A stretch of DNA of 64,000 nucleotides from Zonotrichia leucophrys gambelii (lineage: Eukaryota > Chordata > Aves > Passeriformes > Passerellidae): positions 66,832,463-66,896,462 of the forward strand of contig NC_088173.1 in the NCBI RefSeq assembly GCF_028769735.1, written 5' to 3'. Positions 1-11,935 of this stretch are shown here, piece by piece; positions within the stretch are counted from its first letter, which is position 1; the number at the start of each line of letters is the position of its first letter. The translations under genes were made by a program, and so were the position numbers. A model generated the notes under the pieces. It was not told the DNA's origin, searched no databases, and was given only the letters and a program-made list of their open reading frames with translations.

Positions 1-3000
1 GAGCTTTACAGTCATCCTAGCCCTGGAGTGTCTCTCCACCTTCTTGCAGATCAACAATGGTCTTGTCCATCTCCATCACTGGTTTGGGTGGTGATGGGAT
101 GTGTCTGCCTGCCCTTTACTTAACAGGGTTACAGTGAGACCATTAGCACAGGCAGCAAATTTGGTAAATCCAAACTCCTCCATGCATCCACAGTGTGTGA
201 AATTATTATCTTCTCCCATTAAAAAATTTTCAGCTTTGGAAGGAGACCAGGATTATACTTCACTGAGCTGCTGTGTGCCTGTATGGACATTTTACATAAT
301 GCCATTAGCCCCCAGAGTTCCCTGAACTCTCTCCAGACCTTTCCCCAATGGGATTCTCTGGTGTAGATGTAAAACATCATTGTTGGCCTGTCTGTGAGGG
401 TACAGTGGAGCATTAACATTTCGTGTTATAGCTCCTGAGCACGATTTCAGACAGCGTGTTAAAGGAGCTGGGTCATTGCTTTGATAGCTCTGACTGTGAA
501 TTGCTCAGGGCTGCTCAAGCATGCGACCCCTCCGTGAGCCCCTCTGTGCTTGGCAGTGCCCCTGCTCCCACACCAGGGCTCCTCCAGCCACACCTCACCA
601 TGGAGCTCCTTGTGCCTGCCCTTCCCAAGGAGCAGACCCAGCTGCCTGGTTTGCTGGGTCCTTGTGTCCCTCTGAGTCTCCTGAGAGGCTCCCAGCTCTC
701 TGGAGTGGCTGCTGATCTCCCCTCCAGCCCCTCCTCCCCTCCAACCTGAGGACCCTCACAAGAGTGGTGCAAAACACTTGGAGCAGTTTGTAATTAGGAA
801 ATAGTTGACTTCTGATTGTGATGGCATGGGTTGTAACATCTGTATCATCTCACCCTCCATATGGGACTGAAAATGGAATAAAAGGTGTTTTAAATGCCTC
901 TCAGTTGCCCCATCTCTGGGTCAGAAAAGGGGACCAGCAGAGGCCAGCTGAGCACTGAGTGTTTGTGGGCATCCAGCTCCAGCTGAGCAGGGATCATTCC
1001 TCCCTCCACCCTCACCAAGGGCTGTGCAGAGGCCAAAAGGGGACAGGAATGCACAGCCAGAGCTTTCTGACAGCACTTTGAGTGCAGATTAACTCAGTGC
1101 TTGCCCCCTTGCTGACTCCAAGCCCCTTGGACCTCCCTGCTGCCCCAAGAGGCTTCCCCTCATCCTGGGGCTGTGTTTGGAGATGCTCTCCACATCCTCA
1201 TGGTCCCACTGAAGGAGGAATTACAGCCAGGGTCAGGCTGTGCCAGCGCCCCAACCGAGCCTGTCCAGGCACTGCTGAGGGCAGTGCTGTGCATCTGAGA
1301 GCTGGATAAACCAGAAAGTTTGGAGAACCCCAAGAGGAGGTAAAAGAAAGCCCTGTTAAATCATTGCTTTTCAAAGAACCTACCCTGCAGCTAGCTAACT
1401 GATCCTGTCAGATCTTTCCTAAGTCAGATAAGAAAAATAATCTGGCAGTAGTCATCAAAGGCAGAATGATGCATTAAAAAGTCCATTGTGAGGAGACCTT
1501 GGAATCAAAGGTGGAGGGTTTGCAGGCAAGACTGGTGGGACCCACAAGCACCAGCCACATGGAAATTTCCACTCCCTGTTGTAGGAAGCAGGCTTGCCTT
1601 TGACTGAGAGCTGCTTTCCCATTGACAGCAGACACCTCCTGACCTCCCTGTCTCACGTGGTGACTCATTTCCAGGGAAAGAGGGATAAAGAAAGGAAAGG
1701 CCATTAAGGCAGTAGTCAATCCTTTGCTATTATTTCAGCTTAGTGGGAAACAAGTGAAGGTAAAGACAAAGGTCTTGATTTATCCTGATAATCCTTTCTC
1801 AAACTCTGCTCTTGGTCCTGTTGGAGACATGACTGGGCCAGCAGAGTGGTGATCTGAGCCAGATCTTATGTTCTTATGTTCTGACTTTTCATGCCAATAC
1901 AAAAAATAACCAACAACTACATGGTGCTTTAAACACTAACTTGCCCTCACACTCCCTTCTGAGGCAGATAAACAGGATATCACTACCTGCATTTACAGTC
2001 TGTCAAAATGGGATAAAATTGTTCCATGAGATGCTTTATCCCTTGAAGCTGCGTGGTTCTCACCTGTGCACGTGTCTAAGCAGCAATGCCTGAGTCAGAA
2101 CTGGCCAAGGAAGATTGGGGTGCTCTCATTGAAGGCCTGAAGTGAAAAAGAACCAGGACAGAGCAGCAGAAATGGGAGCTCTGCAAACACAAGGTGTTGC
2201 CATAGGATGCAGCTCGTGTCTTGCCAGAGTGCCCATAAGCCAGAGATCTTGTCTCACGTTGCCACATGTCACACACTGTACATAAATCAGTTTGGTTTTG
2301 GCTGCCTGCTGCTCCTCTTATAATCTCTTGTGTATCTTTCCATGTGTAATTATGAGTCAAGCCCTTGGAGGAGAGGGAAAGTCATTAAATGTCCTGCTGG
2401 CATTTCCTTTGAGGAGAAACTGCATCTGCCACTGGAGATGCTGGAGGAAGATGTGGGAAAAGGAGAAATACAAACAGGTAGAGAAGATACAACTCCAGGT
2501 TAAAATCGAAAGGTAAGCAAGCAACTTTTGATTCCATTCATTACCTGTTTGGAACTCAGCTCCAATGAAAAAAACCAAACCAAACAAACCACATGTCATG
2601 AAAAGCCACCACCAGTGAGGAGGAGAGAGGTTACAGATAATGCTCCATCCTCTCCTTCCCTCTGACACGTTGGTGTTATCTTGGCTGCTGAACAATCTAA
2701 GATGACAATAACAACTTCTGCTTTGCATTTCATTCATTTCTGTTTTGCACTTGTGTCAGAATGCCAGATTCCCATTCCCAGACTGAGGACAGGGTTTATG
2801 GACATCACTTGTGGAGTGATACTGGACCTTCTGGGCCAGGCTGTGAGGGGTCCCTGCTGCTCCATGAGAGTGTGTGATGCAAACATGGGGATGAATAATT
2901 CAGGGCACATATGTCAAAGCCATAAAAAGATGTATTAGGGGCCCCTGTAGAATTTAGCTGGGGTTGCACACATACTGTAGTTCCTATATCTGTGCTATTA

Positions 3001-3533
3001 CAAGGTTTGAGTCCTTTGGTTCCATGCTGAAGGAGAAAAAGGCTGAGGAGAGGCAGCTCATGGTGCTGATGTCCCAGATGTCACAGTGGGTAAATGTGGG
3101 CAGTGCCAGAGGAGATCTCCTGCTCCTGGACTGGTTGTCAGGTGTTCCAGTGGTTTTCCAAGGGAAAGGAAGAATAACAGCCACATCAGTTGTGGATAGA
3201 TAGTCAGGACTCACCTCACCTAATTGCAGATGTCTGTATGGAAGGTGTCTGCTCTGAGCTGCCAGGCAGGGCTCGTTTCATCAGCCAGATGCAGATATTG
3301 AATTAAAGAGGCTCTGAGAAATCCAGTTTCTCTCCCCTGATGAGAAGAGGAGCCTGGGGCTGGCTCAGGTGGAGCAAGGGGCTGGGCAGACACCTGCCTG
3401 GGATCAGGTGAGAGTCACCCACTTGGCCCCTGAGCACGCTGCACCTTGGGGGGTGCTCCAGGAGCAGAAATAATTTTCAGGGAAAATGAGTCCCCAAGTG
3501 TAGCCGGGGGTGCTCAGGAAGCCTCACTGGCCA
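1..3533. other. Gene-free flank, no recognised repeat
   Basis: No reading frame here looks like an exon: the longest open stretches are under 130 codons, low in complexity or interrupted, and none matches a family I know. No tandem array or LTR boundary was recognised. Old, diverged repeats could be present but cannot be called by eye. Confidence 0.5.
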
Positions 3534-4161
3534 TGTGTTGAAGATTGCAATGTGAGATGTTTTCAATTGCCATCTGTATGGCAGTTGTCATTTTTCAAGT
3601 GGGCAGTTTGCCTTATCTCTCTCTTTGAGTGACCACAATCACACCTCCCTCGGGAGAGGACATCTGCTGATAGCAGCTATTGAATGTCCCTGCATGGCTG
3701 ATAAGAACTACAGCATCCCATTGGGAGATGTGAGCCCAGAGGGAGGAGCCAAGCATTCCTACCCAGATATAATCCAGAGGTTTTGAGACACCAGCATGTC
3801 TTCTCCACAGGATTCACCAGAGGAACAGCAGCTGCCTCTTCTTCCCAGGATCTTCAGAGGAAGAACACATCCTTCTCTACAGGATCCCTGCTCCAGCAGA
3901 ACCACCCCTGACACTGCAGGAGGGCTGAGCCACAATTCCAATGGCACTGCCACCAACACCCTGACCCACAGGTGTCAGGCTGGGTTCTGACTCTGTCAGT
4001 GTTGTTCTAGTGCACTGCATTATTTATTTTATCCTTTCATTTTTTTCCTTTCCCTATTAAAGAGCTGTTATTTCCTGCTCCCATATTTTTGCCTGAGAGC
4101 CCCTTAATTTAAAATTTACAGCAATTCAGAGGGGTGGGGAGGGTTTACATTCTCCATTTCA
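3534..4161 (+). mobile_element. Solo LTR, ERVL-like
   Basis: The segment opens with TGTGTTGAAG and has an LTR-like layout: a U3-like part, a TATA-like gatataat near 3766, then a pyrimidine-rich stretch with ATTAAA (4056-4061) as a poly(A) signal. It probably ends in CATTTCA near 4161. The layout and wording resemble LTRs of songbird ERVL-type elements; that assignment is from memory of the family, not from a search. No clear target-site duplication was found, so both ends are approximate. Confidence 0.5.
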
Positions 4162-7100
4162 GGGGAGGCTCCTGCCTTCCTTAGCAGCCTCCTGTCTTTC
4201 CAAACCAAGACACCATGTTGCCCTGGTGTCCACAGCAGCCCACACAGCATCAGCACAATTCCACAGTGCCTGGAGCTGCAAGGTCCCACCTGCAGGGACA
4301 GAAGCTGCAGAGGCTGCCAAGGGCCATTGGCATGAGCAGCTGCTCTCAGCCAGAGCAGGGCATTGCTTGTAAATGCCACATCCTGGAAACAGAAACTTTC
4401 CTTCAGACAAGGTTCGTGTTTACATTTTTTCCACAAATATTTAAGTCCCTTTAAAAGCTGGTTTGGTCTTATCTTGCTTATCTTTTCTCACCACAAAATT
4501 TTCATGAGTAGTAATTAACTTAAAAAGCATTTTTAATTTTTTTTTCCTAAGGGGGCAAAAAATTCAAAATTAAAATCAAACATTTTGGCTTAAAGTACCA
4601 TTTAGTGCATTAAACCACTAAGATTTTGGAAAAAAAGTATTGAAAATATGTCCACATGCTCATGCTTTCAATTTATGAACATTTTTCAGGATATAATTTC
4701 CAGGAAAATGATGGTATTTTTGCTTTTCATTAAAGTTTTAGGAATAAATAACTGAAACGAGTATATCCTGCAAGTGGGAAATTCTGGTTTCTAAAGAGGT
4801 GTGTTCATGATTGAACCAACTATTGTGCAGAAAGCCATAGTCTGATTTGTGTAATGACCCTCACAAATACTATTGAGAGATCTAGTGTATTTCTACATAA
4901 TTACAATCAAATAGTTACTATTCTCCATCATTTATAATGTCTTTCATTATGCTCTCAAAAGAGCTTGTAGCATTTGTTAAACTAAAGTGCTCTCACCCTC
5001 TGCTCCTTTTAAATATCTGTAGCTATTTTAAACTCCTGAGGGAAGGGATTTAAATTGTCATTAGGAAAAAAAAAAGGATTTTTAAATAAAACAATTATTC
5101 CAACGACCGCTGTTCATATTAATCAAAAACAGTTTCTTAGCTGAGTTTTTGTTTACCAAACTCACTTTTCCTTGCTCCATGCTAATTATGAGGATTGCTA
5201 GATTATGTATTTGGAGGTTTTGTTTGATTGTTTGTTTCCAAACAAGGTTAAAGTATCTTTGAGAACACTTGATAATGAAAAATTGCCTCCTCACCTTCTT
5301 ACCTAAGTCACTGACACCTCTTTGCAGCATGCCTTCATTTTTTACACATTTCCACTTACCATGGCCCAGACGTGACACTGGAGCCCAACAAAAGAGCATT
5401 TAGCCAATGTTTTTTATATAATTTCATCTTTAAGAACTCCAAAACCCAGCCTGAAGATGTTACAACATGAGAGTTTTAGAGGTTTATTGTGTAATTACTT
5501 ATGCTCCGTAATCAGGGTAGAGTTATGTCAACGTTATTTTACATAAGATATGTGGGAAAATCATTCTAGAAGTGTCTTAATATCTAAGGGGAATATTCTC
5601 TTTACCATCATGCAGTGAATCAGGGAAAACTTCAAACTTGATAAGAGTCAGGTGGAGATTTTCCTTAATCTGGTTTTATATTTTGTGATGCTTAGCAGGA
5701 CATTTCTGGATCCCCCCTCAGGAGCATTAATTAGAACAAATGCAATTAGTCTATGGCATCCTTATTAAGAAAGAATTCTTACATTAATCAGTAGAAGTTT
5801 TGCTGAATTAAAGGATTGTCCCAAGTCTTGCCATAAGATAATACTGAGTTGGCACAGGAGCCAGAAAGGATTTAGAGGACAGAGCCAGGAAAATCTGCTG
5901 AACCACAGGAGGCTTGAACAGAAACTTGAATTTTTAGCACCATCTTTATCCTGGGGTGGATCTTGTGTGCCATGGTTACTTGAGATGGCTTCAGAGGAGT
6001 TTGTCATGGAGGGCTCATCTGTACCAGCCAACAGGATGAGCTGAAAATTCCAACTCAGGTGGGACTGTGACTTTCTGGGAGCTCCAAAAAAAAGGCATTT
6101 CTGGCCAGGTATCAGGGCTTTGTTGAGCTCTTTCCTGCACAATTCCTGGGGTGCTGCAGGACAATGCCAGGTGAGTGCACCCACTTTGCCTTTTGAGCTT
6201 GCACTGTGACCTGGCCAGGGCTCACCACAGGCTGTTAGGGAGGTCACACTTGCTGTAAATCTATTTTCGAGAACATTGCCACCCAAATTAGAAAAAGGAG
6301 AGCAGATACTCAGCATGTAGAGGGCTGCTGCCACACTGCTCTGTCCCACCTTCCCCCACAGAGCAGCACATGCAAGGTTGCCCTGAGTCTTGTGAATCTC
6401 ATGAGGACACAGCTCTGCTTATCACAGCATCACCTGGGCTGGAGGGGACCACAGAACAGCTCTGATCCAACCTCCTGCTCCAGCCAGGCTCAGTGCTGAA
6501 TCCAGATCATCTTATCCAGCAGTAATGTAACCAACAGGCTGCAAGAAAATGGGGTAAGTTTAAAAACTGGGGTCTGGTAACCACCCTGCAGTTGGGATGC
6601 AGTTCAGTTTTCCCTGAGAGCACGCCTCTCTCTCTTCCTGCCTTCCAGGCAGATACATTTTTGATTAAGGAGGTGGCCTGACTCCAGCAGTGTGATCCCT
6701 GCGATAGGCACTTGCCCTGAGGGTGCCAGGATTGCCCTGAACAGAACTTTTGGGGCTGAGGGCTGAGCTTGCACTGCTTTCCTGTTCTTTCAGCACAAAC
6801 AGCTCTTCTCCGCAATTTCCCTTGGAGCCCAGCGAAGAGCAGGAGGAAACTCATCAATCTGATGGTTCCATCCAGCTTTGAAAACCAATGCACGGAAAAA
6901 CTTAGGTGAGAAGGACTGGTTTTTCTCCCAGAGTAATGTTCTTGGGATCTCCTTGTGGGATTAAGAAAAGCAACTTTGTGCATGTGTGTGAACCCTACAG
7001 TGGAGGATCCCACTCCCCAAAAGGGTTAACGCAACCTCTCTTTTCCCCCAATAGCTTCATGGTCCTAACAACTTTCATTGTGAAGTGGGTGCAGGTGTGG

Positions 7101-7670
7101 GCTATGCTTTGTTGATCACAATCCCTTTTGCAGAGGAAGCTTTGAATATGTTTGACATAATCAGCTCACAGCCTTTGCCCGCACTCTTTCATAAACAGGC
7201 CATTTTCACATCCTTTTCATGGGATCCGACAAGCGGAAAAATAATTAATGTTACCTCAGCCTAACAGTGACCCAGCTTTGATTCAAAAGGACGGCATGTT
7301 GCATAAACTAACCATTTAATTGAGTGATAGAAAAAGCCCACATGTATCAATTCTGCCTGCACCTATTATGATTACTGGGGCTTTGCAAGGATTGTGCTCC
7401 CTCGGTCATAAAGCAGAGCTTAAATTCAAGCCCATGAAGTGGTTTCAGGAGGGCTGATTGAGCATGAGCTGGGGATTATCTGTGTTTGTGGTGGCAGGAG
7501 ATGGGAGCAGGGGAAGATGTGGGTGCCCAGCCACCGTGGCGCATGTTCAGGTTGTGCCCAGGTGATGTCACACGTCCTTGTGGGAACTGACAGTGGCCAG
7601 GTGTTATCCAGCCACAGGACATTTGGGATGCTGGTGACACTTCACTGCCACCTTGCCATGACCTCGGAAC
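4162..7670. other. Gene-free, AT-rich intergenic DNA
   Basis: From about 4440 to 5760 the sequence is notably AT-rich with no repeat I recognise. Around 6421-6492 there is a short, diverged stretch resembling the reverse complement of a CR1 3' tail (cacctgggctggaggggacc, then tccaacctcctgctc). A 194-codon minus-strand open frame at 5765-6349 has no recognisable domain and is probably chance. The part from 7020 to 7430 is listed separately. Confidence 0.4.
7020..7430. promoter_or_regulatory. Possible conserved noncoding element
   Basis: A repeat-free, moderately AT-rich block with several clustered homeodomain-type words (for example TTTAATTGAGTG and ATTAATGTTA) and octamer-like or FOX-like words. 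It lies about 19.6 kb from the FOXI3 start on the 3' side of the gene. Nothing here proves function; it is flagged because its texture differs from the repeat-derived DNA around it. A multi-bird alignment would decide. Confidence 0.15.
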
Positions 7671-8055
7671 TGTCACAGACATCTCTTATGAAAAATCCTT
7701 TCCCTAGGATTTTTCCTCCTGAGAAGCTGAGAGGCCTCAGGAACAAAATGCAAACATTGATTATCTGCTGCTGTGGAATGCAACAGGTGCATCTGTGATT
7801 GGCCCATGTTGGATGTTTGTAATTAATGGCCAATCACAGTCAGCTGGCTCGGACTCTCTGTCCGAGCCACAAACCTTTGTTATCATTCCTTCCTTTTCTA
7901 TTCTTAGCTAGCCTTCTGATGAAATCCTTTCTTCTATTCTTTTAGTATAGTTTTAATGTAATATATATAATAAAATAATAAATCAAGCCTTCTGAAACAT
8001 GGAGTCAGCTTCTCGTCTCTTCCCTCAACCTGAGACCCCTGTGAACACTGTCACA
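7671..8055 (+). mobile_element. Solo LTR, family A, copy 1
   Basis: A 385-bp unit starting TGTCACAGAC and ending GAACACTGTCACA, repeated four more times in this window. It carries an AATAAA poly(A) signal (ataataaatcaag) near its 3' third. A perfect 9-bp hairpin (GGCTCGGAC / GTCCGAGCC around TCTCT) lies at about 7846-7868. Flanks cggaac and tggagc agree at four of six positions, a worn 6-bp target duplication. Six-base duplications fit class II (ERVK or alpharetrovirus-like) integrases. No internal retroviral genes are present. Confidence 0.85.
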
Positions 8056-8199
8056 TGGAGCCACAGCTAACTGGGATATTCCACACTTAGGACTACGCCT
8101 AATGGGAATAGGATGGAGTCACTGTCAAGGTAACCAACCAAGAAGAAGTGTCCAAGATGAATTTCTGTTAAATTGAGATAGAGTCTAAGGGTATCAGTG

Positions 8200-9295
8200 A
8201 CTCCTCCAGCAATCTTGTGAAAGGCAGGTCCTGCCTGAATAACCTGATGTCCTTCTCTGACAAGGTGACACACTAAGTGGATGAGGGAAAGGCTGTGGAT
8301 GTTGTCTACCTGGACTTTAGGACAGCCTGTGACACCATTTCCCACAGAGTTTTCCTGGGGAAACCATCTGCTGATGGCTTGGATGGGTCACAGTTTGCTG
8401 GGTGAAAAACTGGCTGGATGGCCAGGCCCAGGGAGCAGTGGGGAATGGAGCCACATCCACATGGTGGAGTGTCACAACTGGTGCTCTCCAGAACACCTCT
8501 GGAGCCAGCTCTGTTTATTGAGGGAGGTACCCTCAGTCAGTTTGGAGATGACACCAAGCTGGGTGGGAGTGTTGATCTGCAGGAGGGCAGGAAGGCTCTG
8601 CAGGGGGATCTGTGATGGAGGGATGGAATATGATGTGAAGGGACATAGGGATGAGGAGATGGATGGATGAGGATGGATGGATGGATGTAAGGATGGATGG
8701 ATGGATGATGGATGGATGGATGGATGGATGGGTGGATGGATGGATGGAAAATGGTGGATGGATGGATGAGGATGAGTGGATGATGGATGATGGGTGGATG
8801 ATGGATGATGGATGGATGGATGGATGGATGGTTGGAGATGTGATGGGGGTGGATGATGGATGGATGGATGATGGATGGATGGGCGGATGGATGGATGGAT
8901 GGATGGATGGATGGATGGATGGATGATGGATGGATGGATGATGGATGGATGGATGGATGGATGGATGGATGGATGGATGGATGGACGGACCAAGGTCAAA
9001 GGTCTGAGCTTCAGCAAGGCCAGCTGCTGGGTGTGCATTTTGGCCACAACAACGTCCTGCAGAGCTCCAGACCCCCAGGCTGAGTGGCTGGAGAGTGGCC
9101 CAGCAGGACAGGCCCTGGGGGTGCTGGTGACAGTGGCCAATCTGTCCCAAGGAGGCCATTGTCACCTGGCCTGTATCAGCAGCAGTGTGGCAGCAGGAGC
9201 AGAGCAGTGATTGTCCCCCTGTGCTGGGCACTGCTGAGGCCAGACTCAGTGCTGTGTCCAGCTCTGGGCCCCTCAGGAAGGGGAGACACACGGCA
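8200..9295 (+). mobile_element. CR1 LINE fragment, plus strand
   Basis: From about 8200 the sequence follows the last part of the CR1 reverse-transcriptase frame. Segments translating as GKAVDVVYLDF, then a [12 protein letters not shown] block, are recognisable with frame breaks. The CR1 3' part resumes after an internal microsatellite, from about 8990 (aacaacgtcctgcag, then ggacaggccctgggggtgctggt) to about 9295. The copy is 5'-truncated and not coding. The 385-bp LTR ends about 150 bp upstream. Confidence 0.8.
8640..8990. repeat. (GGAT)n microsatellite inside CR1
   Basis: About 350 bp of GGAT/ATGG tetranucleotide repeats with short interruptions (gatgag, gatgatgg). It sits inside the CR1 copy, where CR1 elements have a gctggatggatggg-like word that could have seeded it. 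All long open frames here (Ile-His-Pro-Ser on one strand, Met-Asp-Gly-Trp on the other) are translations of the repeat and not genes. Confidence 0.95.
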
Positions 9296-10890
9296 GGCTG
9301 TTTGTCACTGAGGTGATGTCAAATGCTGAATGAGTAGGAGATGTAGGAGCAGGTACAGAAACCATCCATCCTCAGAAACCTTCAGTGTTCTTCCAGTGAG
9401 CCATTTTGTATCTCTGGCAAGTATTGTTTTTAAAATTATCACAAGTAGCAGAGTGGAGGAGCTGGGGAGCAACCATTCTACTTCAGCTGTTTGTATTTTT
9501 TCACAGCTACTAACACAATCTTCTGTATTCCATCCCTGTCTTTGACTCTTCACACCTCTAGGTATTGGTCATGTTTCTGGCTTGTCTGCTGTGCCATTCA
9601 CACTGAATCACTCTCTGTGTGTCTCACTCACTCCCTAATCTTTTTTAATGGTGTTTGATGATTTTTTTCTGAGCTGTCCATGTCTTTTCCATGTTCAAGT
9701 ATCCCCATCCAACCTGCTGGTGAAGGAGGGACTGAAGAAGCACTGATCTCTGGGTGCTCACCAGTGGTGGTGGTGGTGGTACCTGTGGCCACAGAAGCCA
9801 AAATTTGGACCAGTTTTGGCTCCATTGGTCCAGTGGTCAATGAACAGCCCATGAAACCACAGAGGAAACCTCCACTGGGAACCTATTCAAAGGAAAGCTT
9901 GAAGGCACTACAGGGACCAAACTTAGGATTGGCTGCTCCAGCTCCCACACGTGTGGTCAAATGGGGCTGGGTGACCTCTTCATGCCTTGGGAACAGACAT
10001 GGCCTTTCCTGCTTTCCCTGCTATGGATACTGCCCATAAAGTGGCCCTGCACAGGCAGGGCTTTCACTTCTTTTCCACTTAAAATCTGAAATTCTTTACT
10101 GTGGTGAGACTGGGAATGGGTGTACTGGGAATGGGTTGCCCAGAGAAGCTGTGGCTGCCCCATCCCTGGAAGTGCTCCAGGCTAGGCTGGATGGGGCTCT
10201 GATCAACCTTTTTTCAGAATAGAGGTCTGAAGTGCTGTTTCCATCTAGTGACATTCAAAACATGCTGGGAGGAAACTATTCAGTGTTTTTAACGCTGCAT
10301 GACACGGAGGAAGGATTTGTTGGATCCCAGTGAGTGCATCCTGCAGCCTGGCTGCCAGCTCAGGGAGTGCATGCTCCTCACACCTGAGTCATCCTTTCGG
10401 TCCCTAACATTTATATAACCAGCCACTGCATAACTCCCATCCATTTGCATTGGGAAGACAAAAGGCTGCAGATTAAGGTGCCCTTTAGTGCCTAATTCTG
10501 CCCTCGCAGGAAAGGAGACAACACAGGCAGCTCCCCAGAGGGAGTATCCTCTGTATTTTTTTCACAGGTAAAATCCTGGCTCTGTTGAGATCTCACCCTC
10601 AGCTGGAACCAGAATATGCTTTGAGGCATGAACTGTCTAGAGGCAGTGCCATCACGTTCACCTTTATTTTGGGGGAGGCTGCAGATTCCGTGCCCTCAGG
10701 GGATGGGATGGGAGATGCTGGCACTGCCTTACCTGCCTGCTGGCTCCCCTGAGCACTGACACTGCTCTTCAGGGGCAAGGTGTGCGTGCGTGGGGGGATC
10801 AGCCCTGCATGGAAGAGTTTCCATGTGAAATGAGATCAAACATCACTGCCACGCCTCCACCTCCAGCAGTTTCAGCCTACACAGGAAAGG
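9296..10890. other. Intergenic DNA with a CR1 tail
   Basis: No gene seen. At 9763-9781 there is a short (GGT)n run. At 10088-10205 a plus-strand stretch (gggttgcccagagaagctgtggctgcccc, here split by mutations, then ccctggaagtgctccagg) matches the CR1 3' untranslated tail. The remainder to 10890 is unique-looking sequence without exons. Confidence 0.55.
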
Positions 10891-10894
10891 GGAA

Positions 10895-11935
10895 CGTGCA
10901 GAGGAGCAGGGTCCAGGTACCGGTGTAACTTCTGTAAAGGTTAGAGAGGGAAGGGAAGGAATATGAAGAAGAAAGAAGATGGAAAAAAAAAAACCTACCA
11001 AAAAAAAAAAAACCAACAACAAAAAAAAAAAAAACAAAAAAAAAACTACAAAAAACCCCAACAAAATAGAAAGGAAAAAATTAAAATATAAAAATAAAGG
11101 AAAAGGAGCAGAGTCCAGGTACCGGTGTAACTTCTGTAAAGGATTAGAGAGGGAAGGGAAGGAATATGAAGAAGAAAGAAGATGAAAAACTACAAAAAAC
11201 CCCAACAAAATAGAAAGGAAAAAAAATGAAAATATAAAAATAAAGGAAAGGAAAGGAAAGGAAAAGGAGCAGAGTCCAGGTACCGGTGTAACTTCTGTAT
11301 AGGATTAGAGAGGGAAGGGAAGGAATATGAAGACAAAAGAAGATGAAAAAAAAAAATCTACAAAAAAAGCAAAAAAGAAAACCACAAAAACCCAACAAAA
11401 TAGAAAGGAAAAAATTTAAATAATAAAAATAAAGGAAAAGGAGCAGAGTCCAGGTACCGGTGTAACTTCTGTAAAGGTTAGAGAGGGAAGGGAAGGAATA
11501 TGAAGAAGAAAGAAGATTTAAAAAAGAAGAAACCTAGATAAAAAAGTAAAAAAATTAGGAACAAAAAAATTAAAATATAAAAATAAAGGATAGAAAAAGG
11601 AGCAGAGTCCAGGTACCAGTAAAGGATTAGAGAGGGAAGCGAAGGAATATGAAGAAGAAAGAAGATAAAAAAACCTACAAAAAACCCACAAAAACACAAA
11701 ACCCTCAACAAAATAGAAAGGAAAACAATTAAAATATAAAAATAAAGGAAAGGAAAAGGAGCAGAGTCCAGGTACTGGTATAAATTCTGTAAAGGATTAT
11801 AGAGAGGAGGAAAGGAATATGCAGAAGAAAGAAGATTAAAAAAAAAAACTAGAAAAAAAGAAATAAAATAGAAAGGAAAAAAATTAAAATATAAAAATAA
11901 AAGAAAGAAAAAGAAAGAAAAACAAGGAAAAGAAT
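10895..11935. repeat. A-rich tandem array, six units of ~160-200 bp
   Basis: The anchor word GTCCAGGTAC recurs, with changes in the last copy, at 10911, 11113, 11274, 11448, 11607 and 11766, giving unit lengths of 202, 161, 174, 159 and 159 bp. Each unit has a conserved ~75-bp purine-rich core (ggagcagagtccagg through agaagaaagaagat) followed by a variable A-rich spacer with AAATATAAAAATAAAGG-like ends. The Phe- and Lys-rich open frames are by-products. Confidence 0.9.

Noticed and set aside
5765..6349. 194-codon minus frame
   Set aside because: No domain, no coding-like composition, and overlaps unremarkable intergenic DNA.
8472..9291. 222- and 252-codon minus frames rich in Ile-His-Pro-Ser
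   Set aside because: Direct translation of the (GGAT)n microsatellite flanked by antisense CR1.
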